Source: a virus
Length of the DNA stretch: 64,000 nucleotides
Reading direction: 5' to 3' (one strand)
IMG/VR virus record: IMGVR_UViG_3300009183_000003
Location: 1-64,000 of that record
The position numbers and the translations under genes are program-made. The notes beneath the pieces are model-generated. The model was not told the origin of the DNA. It worked only from the letters and a program-made list of their open reading frames with translations, and did not search any database. Of this stretch, positions 14,299 through 20,623 are shown piece by piece; the stretch's first letter is position 1, and each line of letters starts with the position of its first letter.

Positions 14299-15203
14299 TG
14301 TGTGTGTTGTTTGTTTGTTTGATGGGGCAATGTTACAATCGTTATTCATATCATTCCAAACAATATTTAGTACCATTCTTGGAATCCTAACGTAATAAGC
14401 TGGAAATGTGCATTTTAACCCACAAAAAAAAGTGTGCAAATTAACTGTTTTTGTGTGTTAGCAACGAAATTGACCTATAATAGAAGGCATAAATGTGATT
14501 TAGGATGCACCATAAATCCTCCGCAAATGATATGGATTTGTTTTGATTTGGTTTGTGCCGATGTTAAGGTGCTTGAATGCTTGTGTTGTTGTTGTGGTTT
14601 GTTGTGTTGATGCCTATAGTGAATGTGGTTCATGTGTGCAATAGGATGCGAGGATAGTTACCAACATAGTTATGCACATTATTTATTACGGCATTGTGGA
14701 TGACCTTGTGCGATTCGTGACGTGAATAGGGGCGTTGTATTGTGTCGACCATAGTAGACCATTACGATTCGCTTTGCGTTGCTTTATGCCTATCCAATGG
14801 AAGCGAGGAGAGGAGGAGACGAGATGCTTGTGAGCCGTAATGCAAACAGGATCTCCTAGGGGGGTGGGTTCGCAAAGATCGATCTCCACCGGATCGGGGG
14901 TGTGGGTCCGTGGGTGGTAAACCCCCTTCCCCTGACTGCTTGCCCCTTTTTGTTTTTGGATTGGGTGTTCCCTTGATTCCCTTTTTGTGGTTATGTAAAG
15001 ATACGAAATGTATTGTAAAGATTATAAAAAATGGGGGCGAAATGCGGTTTGTTCATCGGTGAGTATCCCGTCTTTGCCGGGTTTGTAATTTTTGTAATAG
15101 GGGTATAGGGGGGGGTGGTATCGCAAAATGCGTTTCTTGCATAATGCTAAAAGTGGTCGAAATCGACCCCTCTAAAAAAAATTTTGGCGGTAAAAAAATG
15201 AGA
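14299..15203. other. Non-coding, G-rich intergenic region; origin candidate
   Basis: About 900 bp without a credible gene; the open frames on the - strand here are short and unlike the neighbours. The + strand is G/T-rich, with G runs at 14859-14868, 14896-14914 and 15100-15115 that could form G-quadruplexes. It contains two DnaA-box-like sites near an AT-rich tract (14670-14703), a 10-bp palindrome AGATCGATCT (14876-14885) framed by GGTGG and CCACC, and small hairpins at 14499-14520, 15067-15081 and 15155-15168. This structure suits a replication origin or packaging site. It separates two - strand operons. Confidence 0.5.
14670..14703. other. Two DnaA-box-like sites flanking an AT-rich tract
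   Basis: TTATGCACA (14670-14678) fits the box consensus TTATnCACA. TGTGGATGA (14695-14703) is one base from the reverse-strand box TGTGGATAA. TTATTTATTAC lies between. The phage encodes a protein with a DnaA-domain-IV-like region (24026-24535), a potential ligand. Confidence 0.4.
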
Positions 15204-15210
15204 GGGCATA

Positions 15211-15232
15211 AAAAAACCCTATCTCTAGGGTT
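15211..15232 (-). terminator. Rho-independent terminator
   Basis: AACCCTA and TAGGGTT pair perfectly around a TCTC loop. On the - strand the stem is followed by a T run (15216-15210), right after the stop codon of the gene at 15231. The opposite side is also T-rich, so it may work in both directions. Confidence 0.85.
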
Positions 15233-15710
15233 ATTTATTTTTTCTACTTTGTTTGACTCTCTGCTTGTCGACTTTGAACTGTTCGGATTGAGTATAGAGC
15301 TTACCAGCCTTTTTATCCTTTCGGTATGCCTCGTTAGCATCTTTTTTATCTTGACCTTCCTTCCACTTCTTTCCGTATGCGAACTTCTCTGCTCTCTTGG
15401 CTGACTTGAATCCGACCACCTCTCCTCTCTTCTTTGCTTCGTAATATGCTTCGTTGCCCTTACCCCTTAGGTCTGTCCAAGTCTCTCCTTTGTTATTCGG
15501 GAATACTTGAGGGTTAACCTCGTATGGTCTTCTCTTATTTCCCGACTGCCCTGATTCCAATAGATGGGTTGACGGAGATCCATCAGGATTTTTTAGAGGA
15601 GTGACTCCCTTTCTCATGTCTCGGATAGCTTTAACCTTGCGAGAGACGATGAGTCCATCCTTGGTGCGAGGTTTCTTTGGGTCTGGGTTGAAGTAGTCTT
15701 TTGCTTTCAT
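15231..15710 (-). CDS. Basic phage protein with RGEVVGFKSAKRAEKFA module
   Basis: 159 residues from ATG 15710; an in-frame ATG at 15752 lies in the preceding terminator. Very basic. The segment at about residues 75-125 (NPQVFPNNKGETWTDLRG, then EAYYEAKKRGEVVGFKSAKRAEKFA, GKKWKEG) resembles a module found in virion-internal proteins of other phages, where A-x-x-x-G-E-V-x-F-x-S-x-x-x-A-E-x-F-A-x-G-x-W is conserved. It may be packaged in the virion or bind DNA. It is flanked by terminators on both sides, so it is a single-gene unit. A near-match promoter element (TATATTTA) lies at 15715-15722. Confidence 0.6.
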   Translation of the reverse strand: MKAKDYFNPDPKKPRTKDGLIVSRKVKAIRDMRKGVTPLKNPDGSPSTHLLESGQSGNKRRPYEVNPQVFPNNKGETWTDLRGKGNEAYYEAKKRGEVVGFKSAKRAEKFAYGKKWKEGQDKKDANEAYRKDKKAGKLYTQSEQFKVDKQRVKQSRKNK

Positions 15711-15720
15711 GTTGTAAATA

Positions 15721-15746
15721 TAAAAAAAAAGCCTCTTGCGAGGCTT
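15721..15746 (-). terminator. Rho-independent terminator
   Basis: GAGGCTT pairs with AAGCCTC across a 4-base loop (15729-15746). On the - strand a run of nine T follows, ending the transcript of the histone-like gene at 15771. The T run adjoins the possible -7 element of the next gene. Confidence 0.88.
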
Positions 15747-15770
15747 ATTCATTGCGAAATATTTTCTTTT

Positions 15771-16145
15771 TTATTTCTTTCTGTTTAGATTCTTGATGTT
15801 TTCTAAACTTTTCTGAGTGTATTTCTTAGTAGAGTCAGACATTTGCATTCCTCTTTTGTTTGTCTTATCTATAAAGTTAACTTGCTCTTGAGACATATTT
15901 TTAGTATACTTTGTGGCTTTATCAAGATCGCTGTTAGCCTTTCTCATTTCAGTGCCATAGTAAGCGGCTTTTTTAGCGTCAGACATTGGCTTTCCTGTGT
16001 ACTTAACTTTACCCATGCTCATCATTGTGTCCTTTGCTTTAGCAACAACACCTTTTCCAGGATCTGATTTTTTAACTACCACTTTTTTTGCAACTACTTT
16101 TTTAGCAGGTGCTGCACTCATCTTAACTGTTTTCTTAATGGCCAT
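15771..16145 (-). CDS. Lys/Ala-rich histone-like protein
   Basis: 124 residues from ATG 16145; the longer frame to 16253 crosses the promoter and is rejected. The N-terminus has Ala/Lys/Val repeats (AAPAKKVVAKKVVVKKSDPGKG) like the tails of histone-H1-like and HU-type proteins. The rest is basic and helical (DAKKAAYYGTEMRKANSDL). DNA compaction or a virion DNA-binding role is inferred. It has its own strong promoter at 16174-16204 and its own terminator, which suggests high, independently timed expression. Confidence 0.6.
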   Translation of the reverse strand: MAIKKTVKMSAAPAKKVVAKKVVVKKSDPGKGVVAKAKDTMMSMGKVKYTGKPMSDAKKAAYYGTEMRKANSDLDKATKYTKNMSQEQVNFIDKTNKRGMQMSDSTKKYTQKSLENIKNLNRKK

Positions 16146-16173
16146 GATTTTGTATTTTATTATTAATAATACA

Positions 16174-16204
16174 CAAATATACAAACCTTGGTTTACTCTG
16201 CAAA
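16174..16204 (-). promoter_or_regulatory. Strong consensus promoter
   Basis: On the - strand TTTG (16204-16201), a 19-bp spacer and TATATTTG (16181-16174) give a full consensus match. Start of transcription is expected near 16168, about 25 nt before the histone-like gene. Confidence 0.85.
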
Positions 16205-16289
16205 AAATAAATGAGTTGGTTACATCTACTAACCATCTTGTCGGTGTCAACAAAAAGGTAGTAATTCGGAGGATTTCCGATTTAGTGTA

Positions 16290-16335
16290 GATTATTTTCC
16301 ACTAAAGGGCTGATTCTGGGGATTATTTTCCACTA
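16290..16335. repeat. Two 15-bp direct repeats, 31 bp apart
   Basis: GATTATTTTCCACTA occurs at 16290-16304 and 16321-16335. The 31-bp period equals about three helical turns, putting both copies on one face of the DNA, as in operator or iteron arrays. They lie in a 210-bp intergenic stretch upstream of a strong promoter. Confidence 0.65.
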
Positions 16336-16341
16336 TGGTTT

Positions 16342-16367
16342 GTCACAATTTTCAAAATTATTGTGAC
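16342..16367. promoter_or_regulatory. Perfect 8-bp dyad, operator-like
   Basis: GTCACAAT and ATTGTGAC form an inverted repeat around a 10-bp AT-rich centre. No T run follows on either strand, so a protein-binding dyad is more likely than a terminator. It follows the direct repeats by 6 bp. Confidence 0.55.
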
Positions 16368-16411
16368 GAAAAAGTCATTGACTTGCAGGACAAAAAACCC
16401 AAAAGGTAAAA

Positions 16412-16615
16412 CTATCTCTTGACGATCTCCTTGAGTTGAGAGAGAATATCTGTCTGTGTCTTTCCCCAGAAAAGGTCACAGGTTCCGTCATCTTTAATTG
16501 GCGGCTTTACAAAATAGGATTGTGCATACTCGTTAGCTGGTGCTGTGAAACGGTAGCACTTTTCTCTATGGGGACAAATTGTCCCTGGGGGGTTGCATTT
16601 ACTTATGTCCGACAT
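16412..16615 (-). CDS. Cys-rich small conserved protein
   Basis: 67 residues from ATG 16615. The pattern C-x6-C-P-x4-C-Y-R-F-T-A-P-A-N-E-x-x-Q-S-Y-F...PP...C-D-x-F-W has four conserved cysteines and matches a small family common in Bacteroidetes phages with no known function. A structural zinc is likely. It overlaps the upstream gene by 17 bp. Confidence 0.6.
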   Translation of the reverse strand: MSDISKCNPPGTICPHREKCYRFTAPANEYAQSYFVKPPIKDDGTCDLFWGKTQTDILSQLKEIVKR

Positions 16616-16829
16616 CTCCGTAAGTTTCGTTGTAGTATTGTTGACCTTTAGAAATTGTTTCGCAGATTCCAAGACCATCAACATCCTCAAATTCTTGTTG
16701 GTTACAAGCCATTTCAATCTGCTCCTTCTCCATTTGCTTGGCTTGTTCTATTATCTCATCACAATTCAAATCTGTAATTCCTTTAATATAACTTGCTAAC
16801 CATTCAACCGCAGTTTGTTTCTTTTCCAT
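16599..16829 (-). CDS. Conserved small phage protein (KQTAVEWL type)
   Basis: 76 residues. The N-terminus MEKKQTAVEWL, the segment EQAKQMEKEQIEMA and the end GQQYYNETYG are the conserved features of a small protein found in a great many Bacteroidetes phages and prophages. It is helical and acidic and has no known function. Preceded by an AATAACT-ATG start and overlapping the Cys-rich gene. Confidence 0.65.
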   Translation of the reverse strand: MEKKQTAVEWLASYIKGITDLNCDEIIEQAKQMEKEQIEMACNQQEFEDVDGLGICETISKGQQYYNETYGDVGHK

Positions 16830-16842
16830 AGTTATTTAGTTT

Positions 16843-17154
16843 TTAATTTGTTTCACGATATTTATCAATCATCTCCTCAGTAATATGAAAGGAGGATGTT
16901 GATTTACTTTCAGAGTAAGTTTTACCTACACGTTTAGGGCCTCCGTCATCACTTAACATCACCTCATCTGTTGAGAATTTTGTGCCTCTTTCATTGTACC
17001 ATTCAAGAGCTTGAGCATACGTCTTGTAGTGTTTACTCGTTCTAGGACCGTATCCATCTTCCCACTTTCCCCAGAATGTTTTAGTTTGACCTACATAGTC
17101 TACTGAACCGTCAAAGTTGGTTCTCTTTATAATTCTTTTTTCTCTGCAAAACAT
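16843..17154 (-). CDS. Hypothetical protein
   Basis: 103 residues. An N-terminal basic part (CREKRIIKRTNFDGSVDYVGQ) is followed by FWGKWEDGYGPRTSKHYKTY and a Ser/Thr-rich end. Possibly a small beta domain. No family recognised. It lies in the operon read from the 17463-17494 promoter. Confidence 0.5.
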   Translation of the reverse strand: MFCREKRIIKRTNFDGSVDYVGQTKTFWGKWEDGYGPRTSKHYKTYAQALEWYNERGTKFSTDEVMLSDDGGPKRVGKTYSESKSTSSFHITEEMIDKYRETN

Positions 17155-17173
17155 GGCTTTAGTTTTTAGGTTA

Positions 17174-17428
17174 TTAATTCCAATCTAAGATTTGTAACAT
17201 CTCTGCATAAGGAGTGTGCAAGATGAAAAATTCACCGCTGGTTAAGTACACAGCACACATATCTGGGTTTATCTCTTCGTCCTCATCGTCTGCAAATTGT
17301 CTTACAGCAATAATGTTTTCTGTGGGTATGCGTACCTCTGCTCTTATGGTGTGCTTTCCGCTACCGATGAGTTCAGCCATTTTAGTATTGAGCAACTCAA
17401 TCTCGGCAGTTATAAACTTTTTGGTCAT
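17174..17428 (-). CDS. Hypothetical protein
   Basis: 84 residues, acidic in the middle (FADDEDEEINPDMC) with a beta-rich frame (IRAEVRIPTENIIAV, VYLTSGEFFILH). First gene after the promoter at 17463-17494. No recognised motif. Confidence 0.5.
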   Translation of the reverse strand: MTKKFITAEIELLNTKMAELIGSGKHTIRAEVRIPTENIIAVRQFADDEDEEINPDMCAVYLTSGEFFILHTPYAEMLQILDWN

Positions 17429-17462
17429 AGATTATTTTTTGATTTAGTTATTGTGTGTTTTG

Positions 17463-17494
17463 CAAATATATTAACATTTTTGGAATTATTGCAA
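17463..17494 (-). promoter_or_regulatory. Bacteroidetes-type promoter
   Basis: On the - strand TTG (17494-17492), a 21-bp spacer and TATATTTG (17470-17463). It would start the operon of the genes at 17428, 17154, 16829 and 16615. Confidence 0.7.
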
Positions 17495-17536
17495 TACGCA
17501 TTTGTGCGTATTAATCTGCCCATATCCAAAAGCCAA

Positions 17537-17779
17537 TCATTCTATTGTCAGATTACTGTCCTGTAGTTCCTGGCGGATGTACTCTCTTATCCTGTAGCAT
17601 ACGTCCATTTCTTCTGGAGTGGCTTCTCCTGATCCTTCTATGGCGGCTCCGTACTTATGTACGCTGCGGAGTTTCTGGTCGAGGTCCCAGAGGAGCATTT
17701 TGTACTTGAACCCATCGAGAGCAGTACGAAGTTCATCCGCCTCTTCTACTCGGTCAAATTCTATTGTTACCTTGCTCAT
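17537..17779 (-). CDS. Conserved small phage protein
   Basis: 80 residues. The pattern MSKVTIEFD, then DELRTALDGFKYKMLLWDLDQKLRS, then a CYRIREYIRQELQ end, is a widespread small phage protein type of unknown function. Acidic and helical. Its start overlaps the previous gene by 4 bp (ATGA). Confidence 0.6.
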   Translation of the reverse strand: MSKVTIEFDRVEEADELRTALDGFKYKMLLWDLDQKLRSVHKYGAAIEGSGEATPEEMDVCYRIREYIRQELQDSNLTIE

Positions 17780-17997
17780 AGCTTTTCTATTTCGTTAATT
17801 ACCTTAAACCAGTATATGATTCTAATAGCAGAGGTATCATCATACTTATGCTCCTTGACCTCCTCTAACATTTCTTTTGCGGCTATTATTGCGCAATGCT
17901 TTGCATCGTCTTTTGCCTCCTCATCGTAAAGCAGTCCTGCTCGCAGATAGATCCAATACTTGTCGACTAGTTCCTTTGCCTTTTCCTTAGGTGTCAT
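17776..17997 (-). CDS. Conserved small phage protein (TPKEKAKELVDKY type)
   Basis: 73 residues. A protein of this form, beginning TPKEKA-x-EL-x-x-KY, with a KHCAIIAAKEML block and ending YW-x-x-VxNEIEKL, is very frequent in Bacteroidetes phages and prophages. All-helical, no known role. It overlaps the next gene. Confidence 0.65.
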   Translation of the reverse strand: MTPKEKAKELVDKYWIYLRAGLLYDEEAKDDAKHCAIIAAKEMLEEVKEHKYDDTSAIRIIYWFKVINEIEKL

Positions 17998-17999
17998 GA

Positions 18000-18218
18000 T
18001 TACTCAAATGTATTCGTGTAGTATTCCTCAAATTGCTTCTCGAAGATTTCTCTCAGGCGAGGGACTTTAGTCACATGAGCAAGATACAAATCTTTCATCT
18101 CCTGCTTGTGCATCTCTCTAACCTCCTTGAGTACGGCATTCCACTCCCACTTATCTCTTGGACATTCCCATAGTACTTCGAAGAGTACATCTACCGAGGT
18201 TTGCTTCTTGTTACTCAT
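18000..18218 (-). CDS. Hypothetical helical protein
   Basis: 72 residues starting after CTTTAAAACT-ATG. Helical and charged, with KKQTSVDVLFEVLWECPRD near the start and an acidic end (KQFEEYYTNTFE). The KKQTSV start recalls the KQTAVEWL family at 16599. Followed closely by the TPKEKA-type gene. Confidence 0.5.
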   Translation of the reverse strand: MSNKKQTSVDVLFEVLWECPRDKWEWNAVLKEVREMHKQEMKDLYLAHVTKVPRLREIFEKQFEEYYTNTFE

Positions 18219-18222
18219 AGTT

Positions 18223-18312
18223 TTAAAGTTTACACCCGACTTTAGCTTGGTGTTGTGTGTTAGCAGCCTTTGCGAGGTCTGACACAGCTAGTTGGAACAA
18301 TGTGGCCACCAT
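18223..18312 (-). CDS. Possible small protein, in frame with preceding gene
   Basis: 29 residues if read from ATG 18312 (MVATLFQLAVSDLAKAANTQ and on). The frame is open upstream only to the TAA that ends the 42-residue gene at 18346, so the two form one reading frame broken by a single stop. The sequence looks coding (helical, with TKTQSALEM just before the ATG). It could be a separate gene or the tail of a broken one. Confidence 0.35.
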   Translation of the reverse strand: MVATLFQLAVSDLAKAANTQHQAKVGCKL

Positions 18313-18345
18313 CTCCAACGCACTCTGAGTTTTAGTCAGGTACAG

Positions 18346-18474
18346 TTACTTTTCTTTCTTATTCATTTGAGAGAGTACCCAAGTCAAGACCTCTAACTTT
18401 ACCTCATCAGAGACATACTCACTAAAGGTCTTGCGGAGCATTCGCTCATACACTAGTTGCTTCACTATCTTCAT
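18346..18474 (-). CDS. Small helical protein
   Basis: 42 residues from ATG 18474, overlapping the end of the upstream gene by 29 bp. Sequence MKIVKQLVYERMLRKTFSEY, then VSDEVKLEVLTWVLSQMNKK. The frame resumes after its TAA stop. Function unknown. Confidence 0.5.
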   Translation of the reverse strand: MKIVKQLVYERMLRKTFSEYVSDEVKLEVLTWVLSQMNKKEK

Positions 18475-18718
18475 TGGATGCCCCTAATTGTAAAGCGTTT
18501 AAAAATGCAACAGACTCTTGTTGGAACTCCGGATCTTCTCTCATTTTATCAAAGGCTTCATTTGCAAGAGAGTTAAGTTCCTTACTTAGCCCATCAAACG
18601 ACTCAATAATTTCCTCGTTGGTCAACTCCATGTTGAGTGCCAATAACTCTGTTAATACCTTGTGACAAGCCTGGGCATATTCTTGGATCGTCTCGTTTGT
18701 TACTTTTAATCTTTGCAT
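18446..18718 (-). CDS. Hypothetical acidic helical protein
   Basis: 90 residues from ATG 18718. The upstream ATG at 18736 lies within the promoter -7 element and would not be in the transcript. It is entirely helical and acidic (LTNEEIIESFDGLSKELNSL, DKMREDPEFQQESV). No motif. First gene of the 18.7-17.5 kb group. Confidence 0.55.
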   Translation of the reverse strand: MQRLKVTNETIQEYAQACHKVLTELLALNMELTNEEIIESFDGLSKELNSLANEAFDKMREDPEFQQESVAFLNALQLGASNEDSEATSV

Positions 18719-18735
18719 TTTGTTTATTATTTTCA

Positions 18736-18764
18736 CAAATATACAAAAGTTATTGAAATAACAA
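18736..18764 (-). promoter_or_regulatory. Bacteroidetes-type promoter
   Basis: On the - strand TTG (18764-18762), an 18-bp spacer and TATATTTG (18743-18736). It decides the start of the gene at 18718 and lies just past the stop of the zinc-ribbon gene at 18789. Confidence 0.65.
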
Positions 18765-18788
18765 TTAATAAGTTTTCAACAATAGGGA

Positions 18789-18950
18789 TTATAAATTGGG
18801 AGGAAGTTTATACTCCTCTCCGCTTTCTTTTGCGGCTTTATAGTCTTTAACGATGTCACACAACTTTATCTTCTTGTCCATCTCTGGACATCCTAGTTGG
18901 TGAGCGTTGTAGTAGCCACAGACAGGGCATTTATATTTTGGCTTCTTCAT
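18789..18950 (-). CDS. Small zinc-ribbon protein
   Basis: 53 residues from ATG 18950, overlapping the upstream stop as ATGA. CPVCGYYNAHQLGCPEMD gives three cysteines plus a His, with a further Cys at residue 31: a compact zinc site. The end is Lys/Glu-rich. Function unknown. Confidence 0.55.
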   Translation of the reverse strand: MKKPKYKCPVCGYYNAHQLGCPEMDKKIKLCDIVKDYKAAKESGEEYKLPPNL

Positions 18951-19096
18951 GATCCACAGTATAGGCACCCCTCGTCATCGTCTGCGATAGAGTTTGCCTC
19001 CTTGTTAATTTTGATTGCTTCCATTTCTACTTGAGCGTCTGTCCACGTTGGGTTGAACACTCTTATCTGCGACTTGAGGAATAGTAACTCGTTCAT
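18947..19096 (-). CDS. Small protein with C-terminal CLYC motif
   Basis: 49 residues. Helical with an acidic stretch and a final ADDDEGCLYCGS, a single CxxC that could pair with metal or with the Cys-rich partner encoded next. It is the first gene from a promoter that overlaps a divergent one (19117-19152). Confidence 0.55.
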   Translation of the reverse strand: MNELLFLKSQIRVFNPTWTDAQVEMEAIKINKEANSIADDDEGCLYCGS

Positions 19097-19116
19097 TGAT
19101 TTAAATTTTGGTTACA

Positions 19117-19152
19117 CAAATATACGGAGAGAAACATATTTATATATCTTTG
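19117..19152. promoter_or_regulatory. Divergent promoter pair
   Basis: TATATTTG on the - strand (19124-19117) and TATCTTTG on the + strand (19145-19152), 20 bp apart. They serve the - strand gene at 19096 and the + strand quartet from 19174. Neither has a convincing TTG -33 box, so an activator may be needed. Confidence 0.55.
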
Positions 19153-19173
19153 TTTTAGATAAAAAATTACACT

Positions 19174-19311
19174 ATGGCAAAGGTTCAGTCAACTAGCACA
19201 TTTAAGAAGAAACCGAAGGTCAGCAGACCAGGGGTAATTGCAAAGACAAAATGCTCTTGCTCTAAGAACTCTAAAAATTACGTTAAATCATATAAAGGTC
19301 AAGGACGATGA
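19174..19311 (+). CDS. Small basic protein, quartet member 1
   Basis: 45 residues, Lys/Ser-rich: a KKKPKVSRPGVIAKTK stretch then CSCSKNSKNYVKSYKGQGR. Two close cysteines. It begins a run of four + strand genes with overlapping stops and starts. A nucleic-acid-binding or virion role is inferred from charge. Confidence 0.55.
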   Translation: MAKVQSTSTFKKKPKVSRPGVIAKTKCSCSKNSKNYVKSYKGQGR

Positions 19312-19463
19312 AAAAAGAAATGATTAAAAGAAAGGACGGGAGTACATCCCCAAGAGGACTTTGGGACAACATCCGAGCAAACAAAGGATCAGGCAAGAAG
19401 CCTACCGCTGCTATGTTAAAGCAGGAGAAGGTTATTAAGTCTCAAACCAAAAAGAAAAAGTAA
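19308..19463 (+). CDS. Small basic protein, quartet member 2
   Basis: 51 residues, about one third Lys/Arg, starting at an ATGA overlap with the previous stop. The segment SPRGLWDNIRANKGSGKKPT resembles a short motif seen in other small basic phage proteins. Ends in KKKK. Function unknown. Confidence 0.6.
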   Translation: MKKEMIKRKDGSTSPRGLWDNIRANKGSGKKPTAAMLKQEKVIKSQTKKKK

Positions 19464-19696
19464 TGGCAAGGGTAAAAGTCTCCGCAGGGGGAGAGAAACA
19501 CGTTGTCTACAAAAAGACTAATAAGATAGGAAAAGGTAAGCCTGGTGACATCATGGTTAACCACCCGACAAAAGATAAAGGTAAGTGGGACACCATTGAC
19601 CTAACCAAAAAGGCAGGAGCGAAGACAGTTCGTGAAGGAGTTTCTGCTGTAAAAAAATGGCACGAACAACATCCTTATTTTAGAAACAATGGCTAA
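19463..19696 (+). CDS. Small basic protein, quartet member 3
   Basis: 77 residues; the start shares a base with the previous stop (TAATG). Beta-rich and basic (RVKVSAGGEKHVVYKKTNKIG, then GDIMVNHPTKDKGKWDTIDL). Similar small basic proteins occur beside DUF6321-type genes in other phages. Probably a virion or DNA-associated protein. Confidence 0.6.
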   Translation: MARVKVSAGGEKHVVYKKTNKIGKGKPGDIMVNHPTKDKGKWDTIDLTKKAGAKTVREGVSAVKKWHEQHPYFRNNG

Positions 19697-19961
19697 GACA
19701 CCTGCATGGCAAAGAAAAGAAGGCAAGAGTGCTACAGGAGGACTCAACGCAAAAGGAATCGCTTCTTATAGGAAGGCTAATCCGGGTAGCAAATTACAAA
19801 AAGCTGTAACGAAGAAACCCTCTGAAATAAAGAAGGGAAGTAAGGACGATAAGCGTAGGACCAGTTTCTGTGCGAGAATGTCGGGTGTTCCAGGTCCAAT
19901 GAAGGACGAAAAGGGGAAGCCAACAAGGAAGGCTTTATCTCTAAAAAAATGGAACTGTTAA
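19689..19961 (+). CDS. DUF6321-like small basic protein
   Basis: 90 residues. The blocks AWQRKEGKSATGGLNAKG, then FCARMSGVPGPMKDEKGKPT and a final RKALSLKKWNC are the diagnostic features of a small family (I recall it as DUF6321) spread through cyanophages and other marine phages. Cys-Arg-Met-Ser-Gly and the C-terminal Trp-x-Cys suggest a metal or redox site, unproven. Overlaps the previous gene by 8 bp. Confidence 0.65.
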   Translation: MAKTPAWQRKEGKSATGGLNAKGIASYRKANPGSKLQKAVTKKPSEIKKGSKDDKRRTSFCARMSGVPGPMKDEKGKPTRKALSLKKWNC

Positions 19962-19972
19962 CAAAAAAATAG

Positions 19973-19980
19973 TATATTTG
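19973..19980 (+). promoter_or_regulatory. -7 element of a promoter
   Basis: TATATTTG 17 bp before the ATG at 19998. No TTG at the expected -33 position was found, so the promoter is partial. Confidence 0.55.
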
Positions 19981-19997
19981 TGTAAATATTTATAGCT

Positions 19998-20372
19998 ATG
20001 ACTTCAGGTACATTAGAATTAGAAGAGGGACAAAACCTCATTAGAATTAACAACGGTTCAGGCTCAACGGCTATTAACTTTCGCAAGTTGAAGTTTGTTA
20101 AGAGTGCTATTGTTCAAGGAGTAACTACAACTATTCCAAACGTAGCCCCAACTCTAGCAAACGTACTTGCTGCAAACAATGGTTTGGACACAAATATTTC
20201 TACATATTGCACATCAAACTTTGCTTACGGAACGGACTGGGAAACTACCACTCGTTACATTTGCTACGAATCAAATCGTGATGTAATGAACGCAGCAGGT
20301 TCTGCTGTTACCTACTTGCACGCTCAAGTAGATGTGTACGAAATTGCCAAGTCAACAAATAACGCATTCTAA
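19998..20372 (+). CDS. 124-residue protein, possible virion component
   Basis: The first ~45 residues are beta-rich (SGTLELEEGQNLIRINNGSG), the middle is Ala/Thr/Asn-rich, and the end is polar. Two cysteines at about 73 and 91. It has its own promoter and runs 4 bp into the convergent gene at 20369. Composition is like small decoration proteins, but this is a guess; function unknown. Confidence 0.5.
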   Translation: MTSGTLELEEGQNLIRINNGSGSTAINFRKLKFVKSAIVQGVTTTIPNVAPTLANVLAANNGLDTNISTYCTSNFAYGTDWETTTRYICYESNRDVMNAAGSAVTYLHAQVDVYEIAKSTNNAF

Positions 20373-20623
20373 ATAGAATCTCGGTTCATAAAGATAGACT
20401 TTATAGACTCGTAAGATAGTTTGAATAGGCGTGGGTTTCCCATGCCTATTTCTATTACAGCATATTCTGGAACCAACTCGTCAACCTGTCGTATAGACAT
20501 CACGTCTCGAATGTCGAACATAGTCCTAACTAATTGCTCTGTCATAGTTAGGTCGAAGAAGTCTACACCCCCAGTGTTGGTCAGGACCTCCATAGCCTCG
20601 ATATAATAGCCTTTAATCAACAT
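20369..20623 (-). CDS. Hypothetical protein, end of replication operon
   Basis: 84 residues, acidic, with EAMEVLTNTGGVDFFDLTMT and VDELVPEYAVIEIGMGNPRL. It overlaps the upstream gene by 11 bp and faces the + strand gene at 19998. No family recognised. Confidence 0.5.
   Translation of the reverse strand: MLIKGYYIEAMEVLTNTGGVDFFDLTMTEQLVRTMFDIRDVMSIRQVDELVPEYAVIEIGMGNPRLFKLSYESIKSIFMNRDSI

Noticed and set aside
14686-14889. A 67-codon - strand frame in the non-coding region
   Set aside because: No coding-like composition, no start context, and it runs through G-runs and palindromes; treated as chance.
15053-15340. A 95-codon - strand frame over the terminator at 15211
   Set aside because: It spans a strong terminator and overlaps the gene at 15231-15710 in another frame; no plausible protein features.
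16290-16335. Short CRISPR-like array
   Set aside because: Only two repeats and one 16-bp spacer; no cas genes. Operator or iteron interpretation is better.
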